From the NCBI RefSeq assembly GCF_003027925.1, contig NZ_PYPS01000004.1, positions 186,001-250,000 of the forward strand: DNA of 64,000 nucleotides. Reading direction: 5' to 3'. This document shows, piece by piece, positions 43,531 through 51,235 of this stretch (its first letter is position 1; each line of letters opens with the position of its first letter). The notes under the pieces are model-generated. The model saw only the letters and a list, made by a program, of their open reading frames with translations. It did no database searches and was not told the origin of the DNA. Position numbers and translations under genes: made by a program. The DNA is from Micromonospora sp. RP3T (lineage in GTDB: Bacteria; Actinomycetota; Actinomycetes; Mycobacteriales; Micromonosporaceae).

Positions 43531-44358
43531 CTAGCCTGCGGCGTACCGCTGGAACTCCCACGGGTCGTGCGCCGGCACCACCCGGACGTCGGCGGGGTGG
43601 TCCCGGACGACCCGGCGCAACCGGTCCAGGTTGGCCAGCCGGAGATCCCGGTCGGTCTCGACGGAGGCCTGGAGCTGGTCCATCGCCGGCGGGGTCGGCC
43701 CGGGCTCGGGACTCATCTCGTTCTGGTGGAAGTACGCGTCACCCGCGTGCACCAGCCAGCCGTCCTCGGCGCGTACCGCCACGGCGGTGTGGCCGGGGGT
43801 GTGCCCGGCGAACGGGATGAGCAGGATGTCCGCGGCCAGCCCGGTCGCCCGGCGCACCCCCGCGAAGTCGTACCAATGGTCGCCCCCGGCGGTGGAGTAG
43901 GTGACCCAGTCCGGCCGATGGGCGAGATGGGCCGCCGGATAGTGGCCGCCGGCCGGTGCCGCCGCGAGTTCGTCCGCCGAGACGTGCACCCGGGCGTGCG
44001 GAAAGTCCGGCAGTCCGCCCGTGTGGTCCTGGTGCAGGTGGGTGAGCAGCACGTGCCGTACGTCGGTGGGTGCGAAGCCGAGTCCGACGACCTGGGCGAT
44101 CGCCGTTTCGGCTGGGTCGAGAACCGGCCGGGCCCAATGGCGGAAGTTCGGGTCGAGGGTCTGCTCCGGCGTCGCCACATCGGGCCGACCGAAGCCCGTC
44201 TCCACCAGTACCAGCCCGTCGGTGTCGGTCTCGACGAGCAGGCAGTGACACACGGCCGGTAGCGGCTTGTGGTCGGCACTGCCGGACGGGTCGGTGCCGG
44301 ACCGTGCGACCGGCTCGACCGCGACCATCGAGCCGCAGTTGAGGTGGTGTACGCGCAT
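43531..44358 (-). CDS. metallo-beta-lactamase-fold hydrolase
   Basis: A 275-residue MBL-fold enzyme: THLHQDHTGG supplies the HxHxDH metal site, further ligands are His of FAGHTPGHT, Asp of HAGDAYFH and the His near the end (VPAHDPWEF). Overall layout resembles quorum-quenching lactonases and other small-molecule MBL hydrolases; substrate unknown. It is divergent from an HxlR regulator whose gene begins 64 bases away, which probably controls it. Confidence 0.87.
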   Translation of the reverse strand: MRVHHLNCGSMVAVEPVARSGTDPSGSADHKPLPAVCHCLLVETDTDGLVLVETGFGRPDVATPEQTLDPNFRHWARPVLDPAETAIAQVVGLGFAPTDVRHVLLTHLHQDHTGGLPDFPHARVHVSADELAAAPAGGHYPAAHLAHRPDWVTYSTAGGDHWYDFAGVRRATGLAADILLIPFAGHTPGHTAVAVRAEDGWLVHAGDAYFHQNEMSPEPGPTPPAMDQLQASVETDRDLRLANLDRLRRVVRDHPADVRVVPAHDPWEFQRYAAG

Positions 44359-44422
44359 GATGGAACCTCCATGTTCTGGGGCGGACGCCGTCGCGTCCGG
44401 CTCGACGCTAGGAGGGGGTTTC

Positions 44423-44797
44423 GTGGCTCACCAAACAGTTGGTCACGGTGGTGTCGGGGTGCTGAGCGGCTGCCCCGCGGCGGCTGCCGAGCCGGATCCG
44501 TCCTGCCCGATCGAGATCACCCTGGCCGTGCTGAAGGGCCGGTGGACGCCGCTGGTGTTCGGGGAGTTCCTGAGCGGCGAGCGCACCTACTCCGAGCTGT
44601 CCCGCGCCCTGCCCGCCCTGTCCGACAAGGTGCTCTCGGAGCGGCTCGCCCAGTTGACCTCGGCAGGTGTGCTCGAACGCCGCCGCACACCCGGCTGGCC
44701 GGTTCGGGTCACCTATGAGTTGACCGAACGCGGTCGGGCCCTGGTCCCGGTGCTCGCGGCGATGCGGCACTGGGGCGCCGAGGCCATCCCGAGCTGA
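44423..44797 (+). CDS. HxlR-family regulator
   Basis: A 124-residue winged-helix regulator: CPIEITLAVLKGRWTPLVFGEFLSGERTYSELSRALPALSDKVLSERLAQLTSAGVLERR. The first Cys of the conserved CPIE motif is present, as in redox-responsive HxlR members. GTG 44423 follows AGGAGGGGG; earlier in-frame starts would overlap the divergent MBL gene. Likely regulator of the MBL-fold hydrolase. Confidence 0.88.
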   Translation: MAHQTVGHGGVGVLSGCPAAAAEPDPSCPIEITLAVLKGRWTPLVFGEFLSGERTYSELSRALPALSDKVLSERLAQLTSAGVLERRRTPGWPVRVTYELTERGRALVPVLAAMRHWGAEAIPS

Positions 44798-44821
44798 CAC
44801 AACGCCGGAAGGTTGATCATC

Positions 44822-45085
44822 ATGACCTGGCTCTGGATCGCCTGTGGCACATCACTGCCGCTCGCCGCCACGTCAGCCGTCGTCCTCCTACGGCGCCGAC
44901 GCCGGATGGCCGATGCCGAGCCGGGGCGGGACGCGGTGGCGCGCCGGGCACGGCGGGCAATGGCCGAGATGGACAACCGTCGTCGGCGTTCCGGCAGAGG
45001 CACGATCCGCGGTGCCGGCGGCGGTGGTGACAGGACAACGATGTACGACGCGGCGTACGGCTCGGACACCTCCGCCGGGGCCTAG
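44822..45085 (+). CDS. small single-helix membrane protein, unknown function
   Basis: An 87-residue protein: one N-terminal hydrophobic helix (TWLWIACGTSLPLAATSAVVLL) followed by a highly basic Arg-rich segment and a Gly-rich tail. ATG 44822 follows GGAAGG, 25 bases after the HxlR stop. No family recognised. Confidence 0.6.
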   Translation: MTWLWIACGTSLPLAATSAVVLLRRRRRMADAEPGRDAVARRARRAMAEMDNRRRRSGRGTIRGAGGGGDRTTMYDAAYGSDTSAGA

Positions 45086-45119
45086 CGGGGGAGCGGGCCG
45101 CATGCGTGTACCGTCCGCT

Positions 45120-45179
45120 ATGACAACCTGCCGCAGCGTGTTCGGGCTGAATTCTCCTGTCGTATCGGAGCGCCGCTGA
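45120..45179 (+). CDS. 19-residue leader ORF coupled to the next gene
   Basis: MTTCRSVFGLNSPVVSERR, whose TGA stop shares its last base with the ATG of the XRE regulator (TGATG). It has no strong ribosome site of its own. A possible leader peptide that couples or modulates translation of the regulator; not proven to be translated. Confidence 0.35.
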   Translation: MTTCRSVFGLNSPVVSERR

Positions 45180-46360
45180 TGCCTCGTCGTCCGATCCCCG
45201 CCGATCCGTCGATCGGTGACCGCATCCGCGCCCGCCGGGAGCTGCGCGGTTGGAGCATCCGGTACGCGGCCAGCCGCGCCGGCATCTCGCACACGTCCTG
45301 GTCCCGGATCGAGCGGGGTCAGCAGCGCACCGACCGGTACATGATCGTGGACCTTGCCGCCGCGCTGGAGTGTTCGGCGGTTGACCTGACCGGGCAGGCG
45401 TACACCCCGGCGGATCGGCAGATCGACGCCGCCCGCATCGATGCCGAACGGGTGTGGCGGGCCATGATGGACACATCCATGGACGTACGCTCCGATACCA
45501 CGGCCACGGTCGAGCAGGTGAACCGCGAGGCGACCCTGGTGCGGGACCTGTACGCGCGGTGCGACTACGCGGGCGCGCTGCGGCGGCTCGTCGATCTGGT
45601 GCCGGCGATGCACGGGCTGGCCGATCGTCGGGCCGCGTTGACGGAGATGGTGCCGGTGTACGGCGTCGCGATGGGCGCGCTTCTGAACGTGAGTTACCCG
45701 GCGCATGCCTGGCTGGCGGCGGAGCGGTGCGCCGAGGCGGCCGGGCTGCTCGACGACCCGGTCGCGGTCGGCGTGGCGGCGGCCAACCGGGCGCGGGTGT
45801 CCGCCTACTCGGGGGCGTACCGGCCGGCGCGGGCGTGGTGCGAAGCGGCGGCGGCCGACCTCGCGGGCAGCGCGGCGCAGGGAGCGTTGGACGTGCTGGG
45901 GTTCCTGCACCTCGCGCGAGCACTGCACCTGGCCGGCCTACGTGATCGGGCCGGCGCGGAGGAACATCTCGCCGAGGCAGCGCTGATCGCGGCGCACACC
46001 GGGGAGACGGACGGCTGGGATCTCGCCTGGGGGCCACGGAACGTGGCGCTGTGGCAAATGGCGTTCCTGCTCGACACGGGTCGTCCGGAGGCGGCCATGG
46101 CGACGGCTGCCGGAGTCGACCTGACCGGCCTGCCTGCGGTCCGGCAGGTGTACTTCTGGCTCGACATGGGGCGTGCTGCCGAGGCGGTCGGCCGGGATCG
46201 TGAGGCGGTGCGGATGCTGCTCGCGGCCGAGCGTACCGGCCCACAACATGCCCGCTCGTCGGTCGCGGCCCGCGAAACGGCGCGGTCGTTGCTGCGCCGG
46301 GGGGCGGCATCACCGGAACTGCGGGGCCTCTGTGAACGAATGAGTCTCACGACGCAGTAG
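45179..46360 (+). CDS. XRE-family regulator with TPR-like C-terminal region
   Basis: A 393-residue protein. Residues of about 12-70 form a Cro/C1-type helix-turn-helix (IGDRIRARRELRGWSIRYAASRAGISHTSWSRIERGQ). The remaining 300 residues are an all-helical array with repeated Ala/Leu/Arg helices that look like degenerate tetratricopeptide repeats, as in peptide- or metabolite-responsive actinobacterial regulators. GGAG lies 8 bases before the ATG. Target genes are not evident. Confidence 0.82.
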   Translation: MPRRPIPADPSIGDRIRARRELRGWSIRYAASRAGISHTSWSRIERGQQRTDRYMIVDLAAALECSAVDLTGQAYTPADRQIDAARIDAERVWRAMMDTSMDVRSDTTATVEQVNREATLVRDLYARCDYAGALRRLVDLVPAMHGLADRRAALTEMVPVYGVAMGALLNVSYPAHAWLAAERCAEAAGLLDDPVAVGVAAANRARVSAYSGAYRPARAWCEAAAADLAGSAAQGALDVLGFLHLARALHLAGLRDRAGAEEHLAEAALIAAHTGETDGWDLAWGPRNVALWQMAFLLDTGRPEAAMATAAGVDLTGLPAVRQVYFWLDMGRAAEAVGRDREAVRMLLAAERTGPQHARSSVAARETARSLLRRGAASPELRGLCERMSLTTQ

Positions 46361-46495
46361 TGGTGCGTAGGCGTTCCAGACGATCCGCACACGATACGTA
46401 GCGTCCCGATCACAGGGATGCGGCGATCCGATCGCGTCTCCTTCCGGCGCGACGGTGGCGAGCCCAGCGCCGCGCCCTCGTCGAAGGGACCATCA

Positions 46496-46660
46496 ATGGG
46501 CAACCGACGTGATCAGGGCGAACACCGAGGCGAGCGGGCGGAGGCCGCCGAGCGGGAAGCGGCGCGGCAACGGATCATCGCGCAGGCCGAGGCGGACCGA
46601 ACACCCGTCGAGGACACCACCCGCGCGGTGCCGGACCGGCGGTGGCGTCGTGACCGGTGA
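46496..46660 (+). CDS. 54-residue charged protein overlapping the next regulator start
   Basis: A short, very hydrophilic protein (EHRGERAEAAEREAARQRII) with helical propensity. ATG 46496 has a good ribosome site (GAAGGGA), and its stop overlaps the next gene's GTG start by 11 bases, so translation is probably coupled. No family recognised. Confidence 0.5.
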   Translation: MGNRRDQGEHRGERAEAAEREAARQRIIAQAEADRTPVEDTTRAVPDRRWRRDR

Positions 46661-47822
46661 GCGGGTGCCGATCGGCCGACGCGTCGCCTACCTGCGGGTG
46701 CGCCGCAAGCTCTCCCAGCAGACGTTCGCCGACCGGCTGGGCAAGTCGAAGAGCTGGGTCGACAAGGTGGAGCGCGGCGTACGGTCGCTGGAACGGCTGT
46801 CCACGATCCGCGAGGTCGCGGCGGTGCTGCGGGTCGACGCGGCGACGCTGCTCGGCCACGACGCCCGGCCCGCCGAGGTGGCCGAGCGCGACGAGGGCGT
46901 GGCGCGCATCCGGGCCGCCCTGTCCACGTACGGGATGACGGCCGGTCGGGACGCGTCGCCGGACCGGTTGGCTCAGGCCGTGGCGCACGCCTGGGACACC
47001 TACCGGCACGCCCGCTATCCGCAGCTCATGGAGCAGCTTCCGGCACTGCTGACCGACGTGCAACGCGGGCAGGCGCGGGATCCGCGGGCGGGCCGGGCGG
47101 TGGTGGTGGACGCGTACCGGGTGGCGGCGGCGCTGCTGACCAAGCTGGACGAGGCGAGTCTCGGGTGGCTGGCCGCCGACCGGGCGATGGCGGCAGCGGC
47201 GGGGGACCGGGTCCTGTTGGCCTGCGCGGCGGTGCAGCTCGGGCCGGTGTTACGGGCGTCGGCTCGGGCCCGGTCGGTGCTGATGGCCGCCGCGTACCGG
47301 GTCGCGCCGCGTGACAGCGATTCGGGTACGCCGCAGGAGCTGTCGCTGTGCGGGACGCTGCTGGCGCAGGCGGCGTTGACGGCGGCGCGGGCTGGCGACG
47401 GGCGTGTCGCCGGTGACCTGTTGGACGAGGCGGCGGAGATGGCCGCCCGGGTGGGCGACGGTCACGACCATTGTCGGACCGCGTTCGGGCCGGCGGCGGT
47501 GGACGTGGCGCGGGTGGTCGCCGCCGTGGAACGGGGCGACGGTGCGGAGGCGGTGGCCCGGCACGAGGCGGCGATCGCGGGGGACGGGTGGCGGTGGCTG
47601 CCGCTGGAGCATCGCGCCGCGCATCTGGTGGACGCCGCGCGGGCGTACCTCATGGTGGGTGACGCCGAGCGCGCGGCGAAGGCCCTGGCCCGGGCGGAGC
47701 GCCTCGCGCCGGCCGAGATCCGCCACCGCCCCACAGCGCGCGCCCTGCTCGCGCAGGTCACCGGCCACCCGGGTGCCGCCGCGCGGCTCGCCTCCCTCGC
47801 CCGGCCGTCCGCGATCGACTGA
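46650..47822 (+). CDS. XRE-family regulator with TPR-like C-terminal region (second copy)
   Basis: A 390-residue protein with an N-terminal helix-turn-helix (VPIGRRVAYLRVRRKLSQQTFADRLGKSKSWVDKVERGVRSLERLSTI) and a long Ala-rich helical repeat region. Same architecture as the regulator 1.5 kb upstream but low identity. GTG 46650 is the first start compatible with the HTH. A large hairpin at 47846-47897 terminates it. Confidence 0.84.
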   Translation: MTGERVPIGRRVAYLRVRRKLSQQTFADRLGKSKSWVDKVERGVRSLERLSTIREVAAVLRVDAATLLGHDARPAEVAERDEGVARIRAALSTYGMTAGRDASPDRLAQAVAHAWDTYRHARYPQLMEQLPALLTDVQRGQARDPRAGRAVVVDAYRVAAALLTKLDEASLGWLAADRAMAAAAGDRVLLACAAVQLGPVLRASARARSVLMAAAYRVAPRDSDSGTPQELSLCGTLLAQAALTAARAGDGRVAGDLLDEAAEMAARVGDGHDHCRTAFGPAAVDVARVVAAVERGDGAEAVARHEAAIAGDGWRWLPLEHRAAHLVDAARAYLMVGDAERAAKALARAERLAPAEIRHRPTARALLAQVTGHPGAAARLASLARPSAID

Positions 47823-47845
47823 TCCGCCGGCCCCGGCGGGCATCC

Positions 47846-47897
47846 GAGATCTTGGAGAGAAACGGCCCCGGGAGGGGCGCTTTCCTTCCAAGATCTC
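47846..47897 (+). terminator. long composite hairpin terminator
   Basis: Outer arms GAGATCTTGGA / TCCAAGATCTC pair exactly, the inner arms GCCCC / GGGGC close around GGGA, and the intermediate GAGAAACG / CGCTTTCCT arms pair partly. It isolates the ram-type cluster from the regulator upstream. Confidence 0.78.
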
Positions 47898-47986
47898 TCT
47901 CCGGTTCCCGCATGTGGGACGGCGGGGCTGGTCGGGCGCGCTCCGGGACTGGTCACGCGGTATTCGTGAGTTCAAACTCCGCTGTT

Positions 47987-48027
47987 GTCACGACTTCCGA
48001 GGGTGAAACTCATCGGTCGGTCGTGAC
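47987..48027. promoter_or_regulatory. inverted repeat upstream of the lanthipeptide synthetase gene
   Basis: GTCACGAC and GTCGTGAC, an exact 8-bp dyad with half-sites 25 bases apart, in the 278-base gap before the LanKC gene. Candidate site for the two RamR-like regulators of the cluster; consensus not checked. Confidence 0.4.
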
Positions 48028-48100
48028 TTGTCGCACTGGGCCCGTGCCTCCGCCATCCGCAGGATTGACGTCAACCGATCAGCCGGTGGAGGCAACCGAA

Positions 48101-50650
48101 ATGGACGAACGGTACGACTCGTACTGCGCGGTCGATCCGCTCTTCTACGACTCGCTGGCCGGCACCACGGCCGACGCGGACGCCTACCCGACCGGCCCGG
48201 TGCCGGACGGCTGGGAGTGCGAGGTCAAGGACGACTGGCTGATCCACGGCCCGGTCGGCGGGACCCTCCCCGCGCAGGGCTGGAAGATCCACGTGTCGGC
48301 CCGGCTCGACAACGCGGAGCGCGTGCTGGCCCGGGTGGCGGACTACTGCCGGCCCCGTGGCATCGCGTTCAAGCACCTGCGCGGCCCGCGGCTGCTGCTC
48401 ATGCGCAACAGCAAGTACGCCCGGCGCGGCGCCAGCGGGAAGTTCGTCACCGTCTACCCGCGTGACGACGCCGAGCTGGAGCTGACCGCCAAGGAACTCG
48501 CCGACCTGCTCGACGGCGAGACCGGGCCGTACATCCTCAGCGACCTGCGCTACGGCGACGGCCCGGTGTACCTGCGCTACGGCGGTTTCGCCGCCCGCTA
48601 CTGCGTCTCCAGCGACGGGCAGACGGTGCCGGCGATCGAGGACGCGGACGGCGTCCTGGTGCCCGACCGGCGGGACCCGGTGTTCCACGTGCCGGAGTGG
48701 GTGACGCTGCCCGACTTCCTCGCCCCGCACCTGGCCGCCCGCAACGCGGCGACGACGACGGACCTGCCGTACCGGATCGAGAAGGTGATCCACTTCTCGA
48801 ACGGCGGCGGACTCTACGTGGCCCGCGACACGCGTACCGACCAGCGGGTGGTGCTCAAGGAGGCCCGGCCGCACGCCGGACTGGACGCCACCGGCGCCGA
48901 CGCGGTCACCCGGCTGCGCCGCGAGGCGCAGACGCTGCGCCGGCTGGCCGACGTGCCGCACCTGGTACGGGTGCACGACGAGTTCGAGTTCGGCGGGCAC
49001 GAGTTCCTCGCCCTGGCCTTCGTCGAGGGTCGGCCGCTCAACCAGGTGGTGGTCGAGCGGTACCCGCTGGTGCACCTCGACGCCGACCGGGCCGACTACA
49101 CCCGCTGGGCGCTCGACGTGCACCGCCAGGTCGCCGAGGCGGTCGCCGCCATCCACGCGCACGGCGTCGTCTACGGCGATCTGCACATGTTCAACATCAT
49201 GGTCGGCGACGACGGCGCGGTGACGCTCATCGACTTCGAGGTCGCCGCCGACGTCGCCGAGGCGACCCGGCCCGCGCTGCGCAACCAGGCGTTCGCCGCG
49301 CCGCGCGACCGCACCGGCGTCGACGTCGACAGGTACGCGCTGGCCTGCCTGCGGCTCGCGCTGTTCCTGCCGCTGACCGCGATGCTGCGGCTGTCTCCGG
49401 CCAAGGCGGCGCACCTGGCCGACGTGGTCGCCGAGAACTTCCCGGTGCCGCGCGAGCTGCTCGACGAGGCAGTCGACGTGATCGTCGGCGGACCCGCGCC
49501 GGACCTGCGCCGCGCCGTCACGATCGACCCGGACGACTGGCCCGGCCTGCGCGACCGGCTCGCCGAGGCGATCACCGCCAGCGCCACACCGGAGCGCGAC
49601 GACCGGCTCTACCCCGGCGACATCCGCCAGTTCGCCGGCGGCGACGGCGGGCTCAACCTGGCGTACGGCGCGGCCGGGGTGCTCTGGGCGCTGCACGTCA
49701 GCGGCGCCGGCACCGACCCCGCACACGAGCGGTGGCTGATCGACCGGGTACGCGAACCGGCCTCCGGCAGCCGCCTCGGGTTCTGGGACGGGCTGCACGG
49801 CATCGCGTACGTGTTGGAGCTGCTCGGCCACCGGGACGAGGCGCTGCGCCTGCTCGACCTCTGCCTCGACCAGCCCTGGACCGAGGTGCGCGACGACCTG
49901 ACCGGCGGACTACCCGGGATCGCGTTGAACCTGGCCCACTTCGCCGCGCTCACCGGCGAGCACCGGTACGCCGACGCCGCCCGGCGGGCCGTCGACGTGG
50001 TGGTCGGCCGGCTCGGCGACGTCGAATCGGTCGCCGAGATCAGCGGCGGGCGACATCCGTACGCCGGGTTGGCCCGGGGCGGCGCCGGCGTGGCGCTGAT
50101 GCTCATGCGGATGTACGAGCGGTCCGGCGACGCCGACCTGCTCGACCACGCGCGTACCGCGCTGCGTCAGGACCTGCGTCGTTGCGTCCGCCGCGACGCC
50201 GGGCACCTGGAGGTCAACGAGGGCTGGCGGACCATGCCCTACCTGGCCGAGGGGAGCGTCGGCATCGGGCTGGTGCTCGACCAGTACCTGCGCCACCGGC
50301 CCGACGACGCGCTGCGCGACGAGGTGACAGCGATCCGCCGTGCCGCCGACTCCCCGTTCTACGCCCAGTCCGGCCTCTTCGCCGGCCGCGCGGGGATCGT
50401 CGTGTACCTCGCCGAGCGTGGCGACCGGGACGCGGCCCGGCAGCAGGCCGGACTGCTCGGCTGGCACGCCCTGCCGTACCGGGATCGCCCCGCCTTCCCG
50501 GGCGACCAGCTCCTGCGCCTCTCCATGGACCTGGCCACCGGCACCGCCGGGGTGCTCGCCGCGCTCGCCGCGACCCGGCCGGACAACCCGCTCCACCTGC
50601 CGTTCCTGACCCCGCTGCCGGACGCGACGCGCGTCGCGGGCACGGACTGA
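48101..50650 (+). CDS. ramC: class III lanthipeptide synthetase LanKC (RamC-like)
   Basis: An 849-residue trifunctional enzyme: N-terminal lyase-like region (about 1-200); Ser/Thr kinase domain (about 225-500) with HFSNGGGLYVARD, the ATP-binding Lys in VVLKEAR, catalytic VYGDLHMFNIMV and metal-binding LIDFEVA; C-terminal cyclase-like domain (about 520-849) with GLHGIAYVL, GGLPGIAL and GGAGVALM. The zinc-ligand CHG motif of LanM/LanC cyclases is absent, which defines class III. It phosphorylates and eliminates Ser/Thr of the precursor peptides encoded just downstream and forms the thioether rings. ATG 48101 follows GGAGG. The gene name is by synteny with ramCSABR. Confidence 0.93.
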   Translation: MDERYDSYCAVDPLFYDSLAGTTADADAYPTGPVPDGWECEVKDDWLIHGPVGGTLPAQGWKIHVSARLDNAERVLARVADYCRPRGIAFKHLRGPRLLLMRNSKYARRGASGKFVTVYPRDDAELELTAKELADLLDGETGPYILSDLRYGDGPVYLRYGGFAARYCVSSDGQTVPAIEDADGVLVPDRRDPVFHVPEWVTLPDFLAPHLAARNAATTTDLPYRIEKVIHFSNGGGLYVARDTRTDQRVVLKEARPHAGLDATGADAVTRLRREAQTLRRLADVPHLVRVHDEFEFGGHEFLALAFVEGRPLNQVVVERYPLVHLDADRADYTRWALDVHRQVAEAVAAIHAHGVVYGDLHMFNIMVGDDGAVTLIDFEVAADVAEATRPALRNQAFAAPRDRTGVDVDRYALACLRLALFLPLTAMLRLSPAKAAHLADVVAENFPVPRELLDEAVDVIVGGPAPDLRRAVTIDPDDWPGLRDRLAEAITASATPERDDRLYPGDIRQFAGGDGGLNLAYGAAGVLWALHVSGAGTDPAHERWLIDRVREPASGSRLGFWDGLHGIAYVLELLGHRDEALRLLDLCLDQPWTEVRDDLTGGLPGIALNLAHFAALTGEHRYADAARRAVDVVVGRLGDVESVAEISGGRHPYAGLARGGAGVALMLMRMYERSGDADLLDHARTALRQDLRRCVRRDAGHLEVNEGWRTMPYLAEGSVGIGLVLDQYLRHRPDDALRDEVTAIRRAADSPFYAQSGLFAGRAGIVVYLAERGDRDAARQQAGLLGWHALPYRDRPAFPGDQLLRLSMDLATGTAGVLAALAATRPDNPLHLPFLTPLPDATRVAGTD

Positions 50651-50713
50651 ACGGCTCACCGACCCCCCGGTTTCCCCGGGGCGACCCGTACCGACGTGAC
50701 CGGAAGGAGGTGA

Positions 50714-50839
50714 ATGGACATGGCCCTGCTCGACCTCCAGGGGATGGAGCTGCCGGCCGCCGAGCGCACCGGCGGTGGCAGCCGCGCCAGCCTGCTGCTC
50801 TGCGGCGACAGCTCGCTGAGCGTCACCACCTGCAACTGA
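50714..50839 (+). CDS. ramS: SapB-type lanthipeptide precursor 1 (RamS-like)
   Basis: A 41-residue precursor. The leader has the class III recognition motif LLDLQ near its start (MDMALLDLQGMELPAAERTG); the core contains two S-x2-S-x3-C ring motifs, SRASLLLC and SSLSVTTC, followed by a final Asn. It matches the Streptomyces SapB (RamS) core except for Val instead of Ile and two extra Gly. GGAAGGAGG precedes ATG 50714; a second ATG at 50720 matches the start of copies 2 and 3. The mature product would be a surfactant-like morphogenetic peptide. Confidence 0.95.
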   Translation: MDMALLDLQGMELPAAERTGGGSRASLLLCGDSSLSVTTCN

Positions 50840-50885
50840 CCCACCCCATCATCCACCACGTCAGACGAGAGAAAGAGGACGTGAC

Positions 50886-51005
50886 ATGGCTCTGCTCGAC
50901 CTCCAGGGAATGGAACTGCCGGCCACCGAGCGCACCGGCGGTGGCAGCCGCGCCAGCCTGCTGCTCTGCGGCGACAGCTCGCTGAGCGTCACCACCTGCA
51001 ACTGA
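50886..51005 (+). CDS. ramS: SapB-type lanthipeptide precursor 2 (RamS-like)
   Basis: A 39-residue precursor, same as copy 1 from its second Met except Ala to Thr in the leader (ELPATERTG). The core is identical to copy 1: SRASLLLC and SSLSVTTC. Ribosome site GAGG lies seven bases before the ATG. Dehydrated Ser residues and two thioether rings are expected. Confidence 0.94.
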   Translation: MALLDLQGMELPATERTGGGSRASLLLCGDSSLSVTTCN

Positions 51006-51051
51006 CCCACCCCATCATCCACCACGTCAGACGAGAGAAAGAGGACGCGAC

Positions 51052-51171
51052 ATGGCTCTGCTCGACCTCCAGGCGATGGAACTCCCGGCCACCGAGCGCA
51101 CCGGCGGCGGTAGCGGCGCCAGCCTGCTGCTCTGCGGCGACAGCTCGCTGAGCGTCACCACCTGCAACTGA
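51052..51171 (+). CDS. ramS: SapB-type lanthipeptide precursor 3, core variant
   Basis: A 39-residue precursor. The leader differs from copy 2 at one place (LQAMEL for LQGMEL) and the core has Gly in place of the only Arg (SGASLLLC). The two ring motifs are kept, so it should be processed, but the product would lack the positive charge of SapB, which could change its surface activity. Confidence 0.93.
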   Translation: MALLDLQAMELPATERTGGGSGASLLLCGDSSLSVTTCN

Positions 51172-51184
51172 CGATCAGTCGCTT

Positions 51185-51216
51185 GGCCCCGGGCCGGCTC
51201 GCGCCGGTCCGGGGCC
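51185..51216 (+). terminator. hairpin between precursor 3 and the transporter genes
   Basis: GGCCCCGGGCCGGC, loop TCGC, GCCGGTCCGGGGCC: a 14-bp stem with one G-U pair. Likely partial terminator keeping precursor transcripts above transporter transcripts. Confidence 0.72.
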
Positions 51217-51235
51217 CGCGCCCGTGGGAGGCCCG

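Larger units (their letters stand above)
50720..51171 (+). repeat. 166-bp tandem repeat carrying three lanthipeptide precursor genes
   Basis: Start codons at 50720, 50886 and 51052 are exactly 166 bases apart. The 46-base spacers (50840-50885 and 51006-51051), including the ribosome site GAGG, differ at one base only. This shows recent duplication or gene conversion of gene plus spacer. Confidence 0.92.

Noticed and set aside
47960..48010. tRNA-like GTTCAAACTCC segment before the lanthipeptide cluster
   Set aside because: A T-arm-like string is present, but no acceptor, D or anticodon stems can be formed around it.
50720..51171. CRISPR-like array at the 166-bp repeats
   Set aside because: The repeat units are coding sequences plus ribosome sites with no unique spacers and far too long; there are no cas genes in the window.
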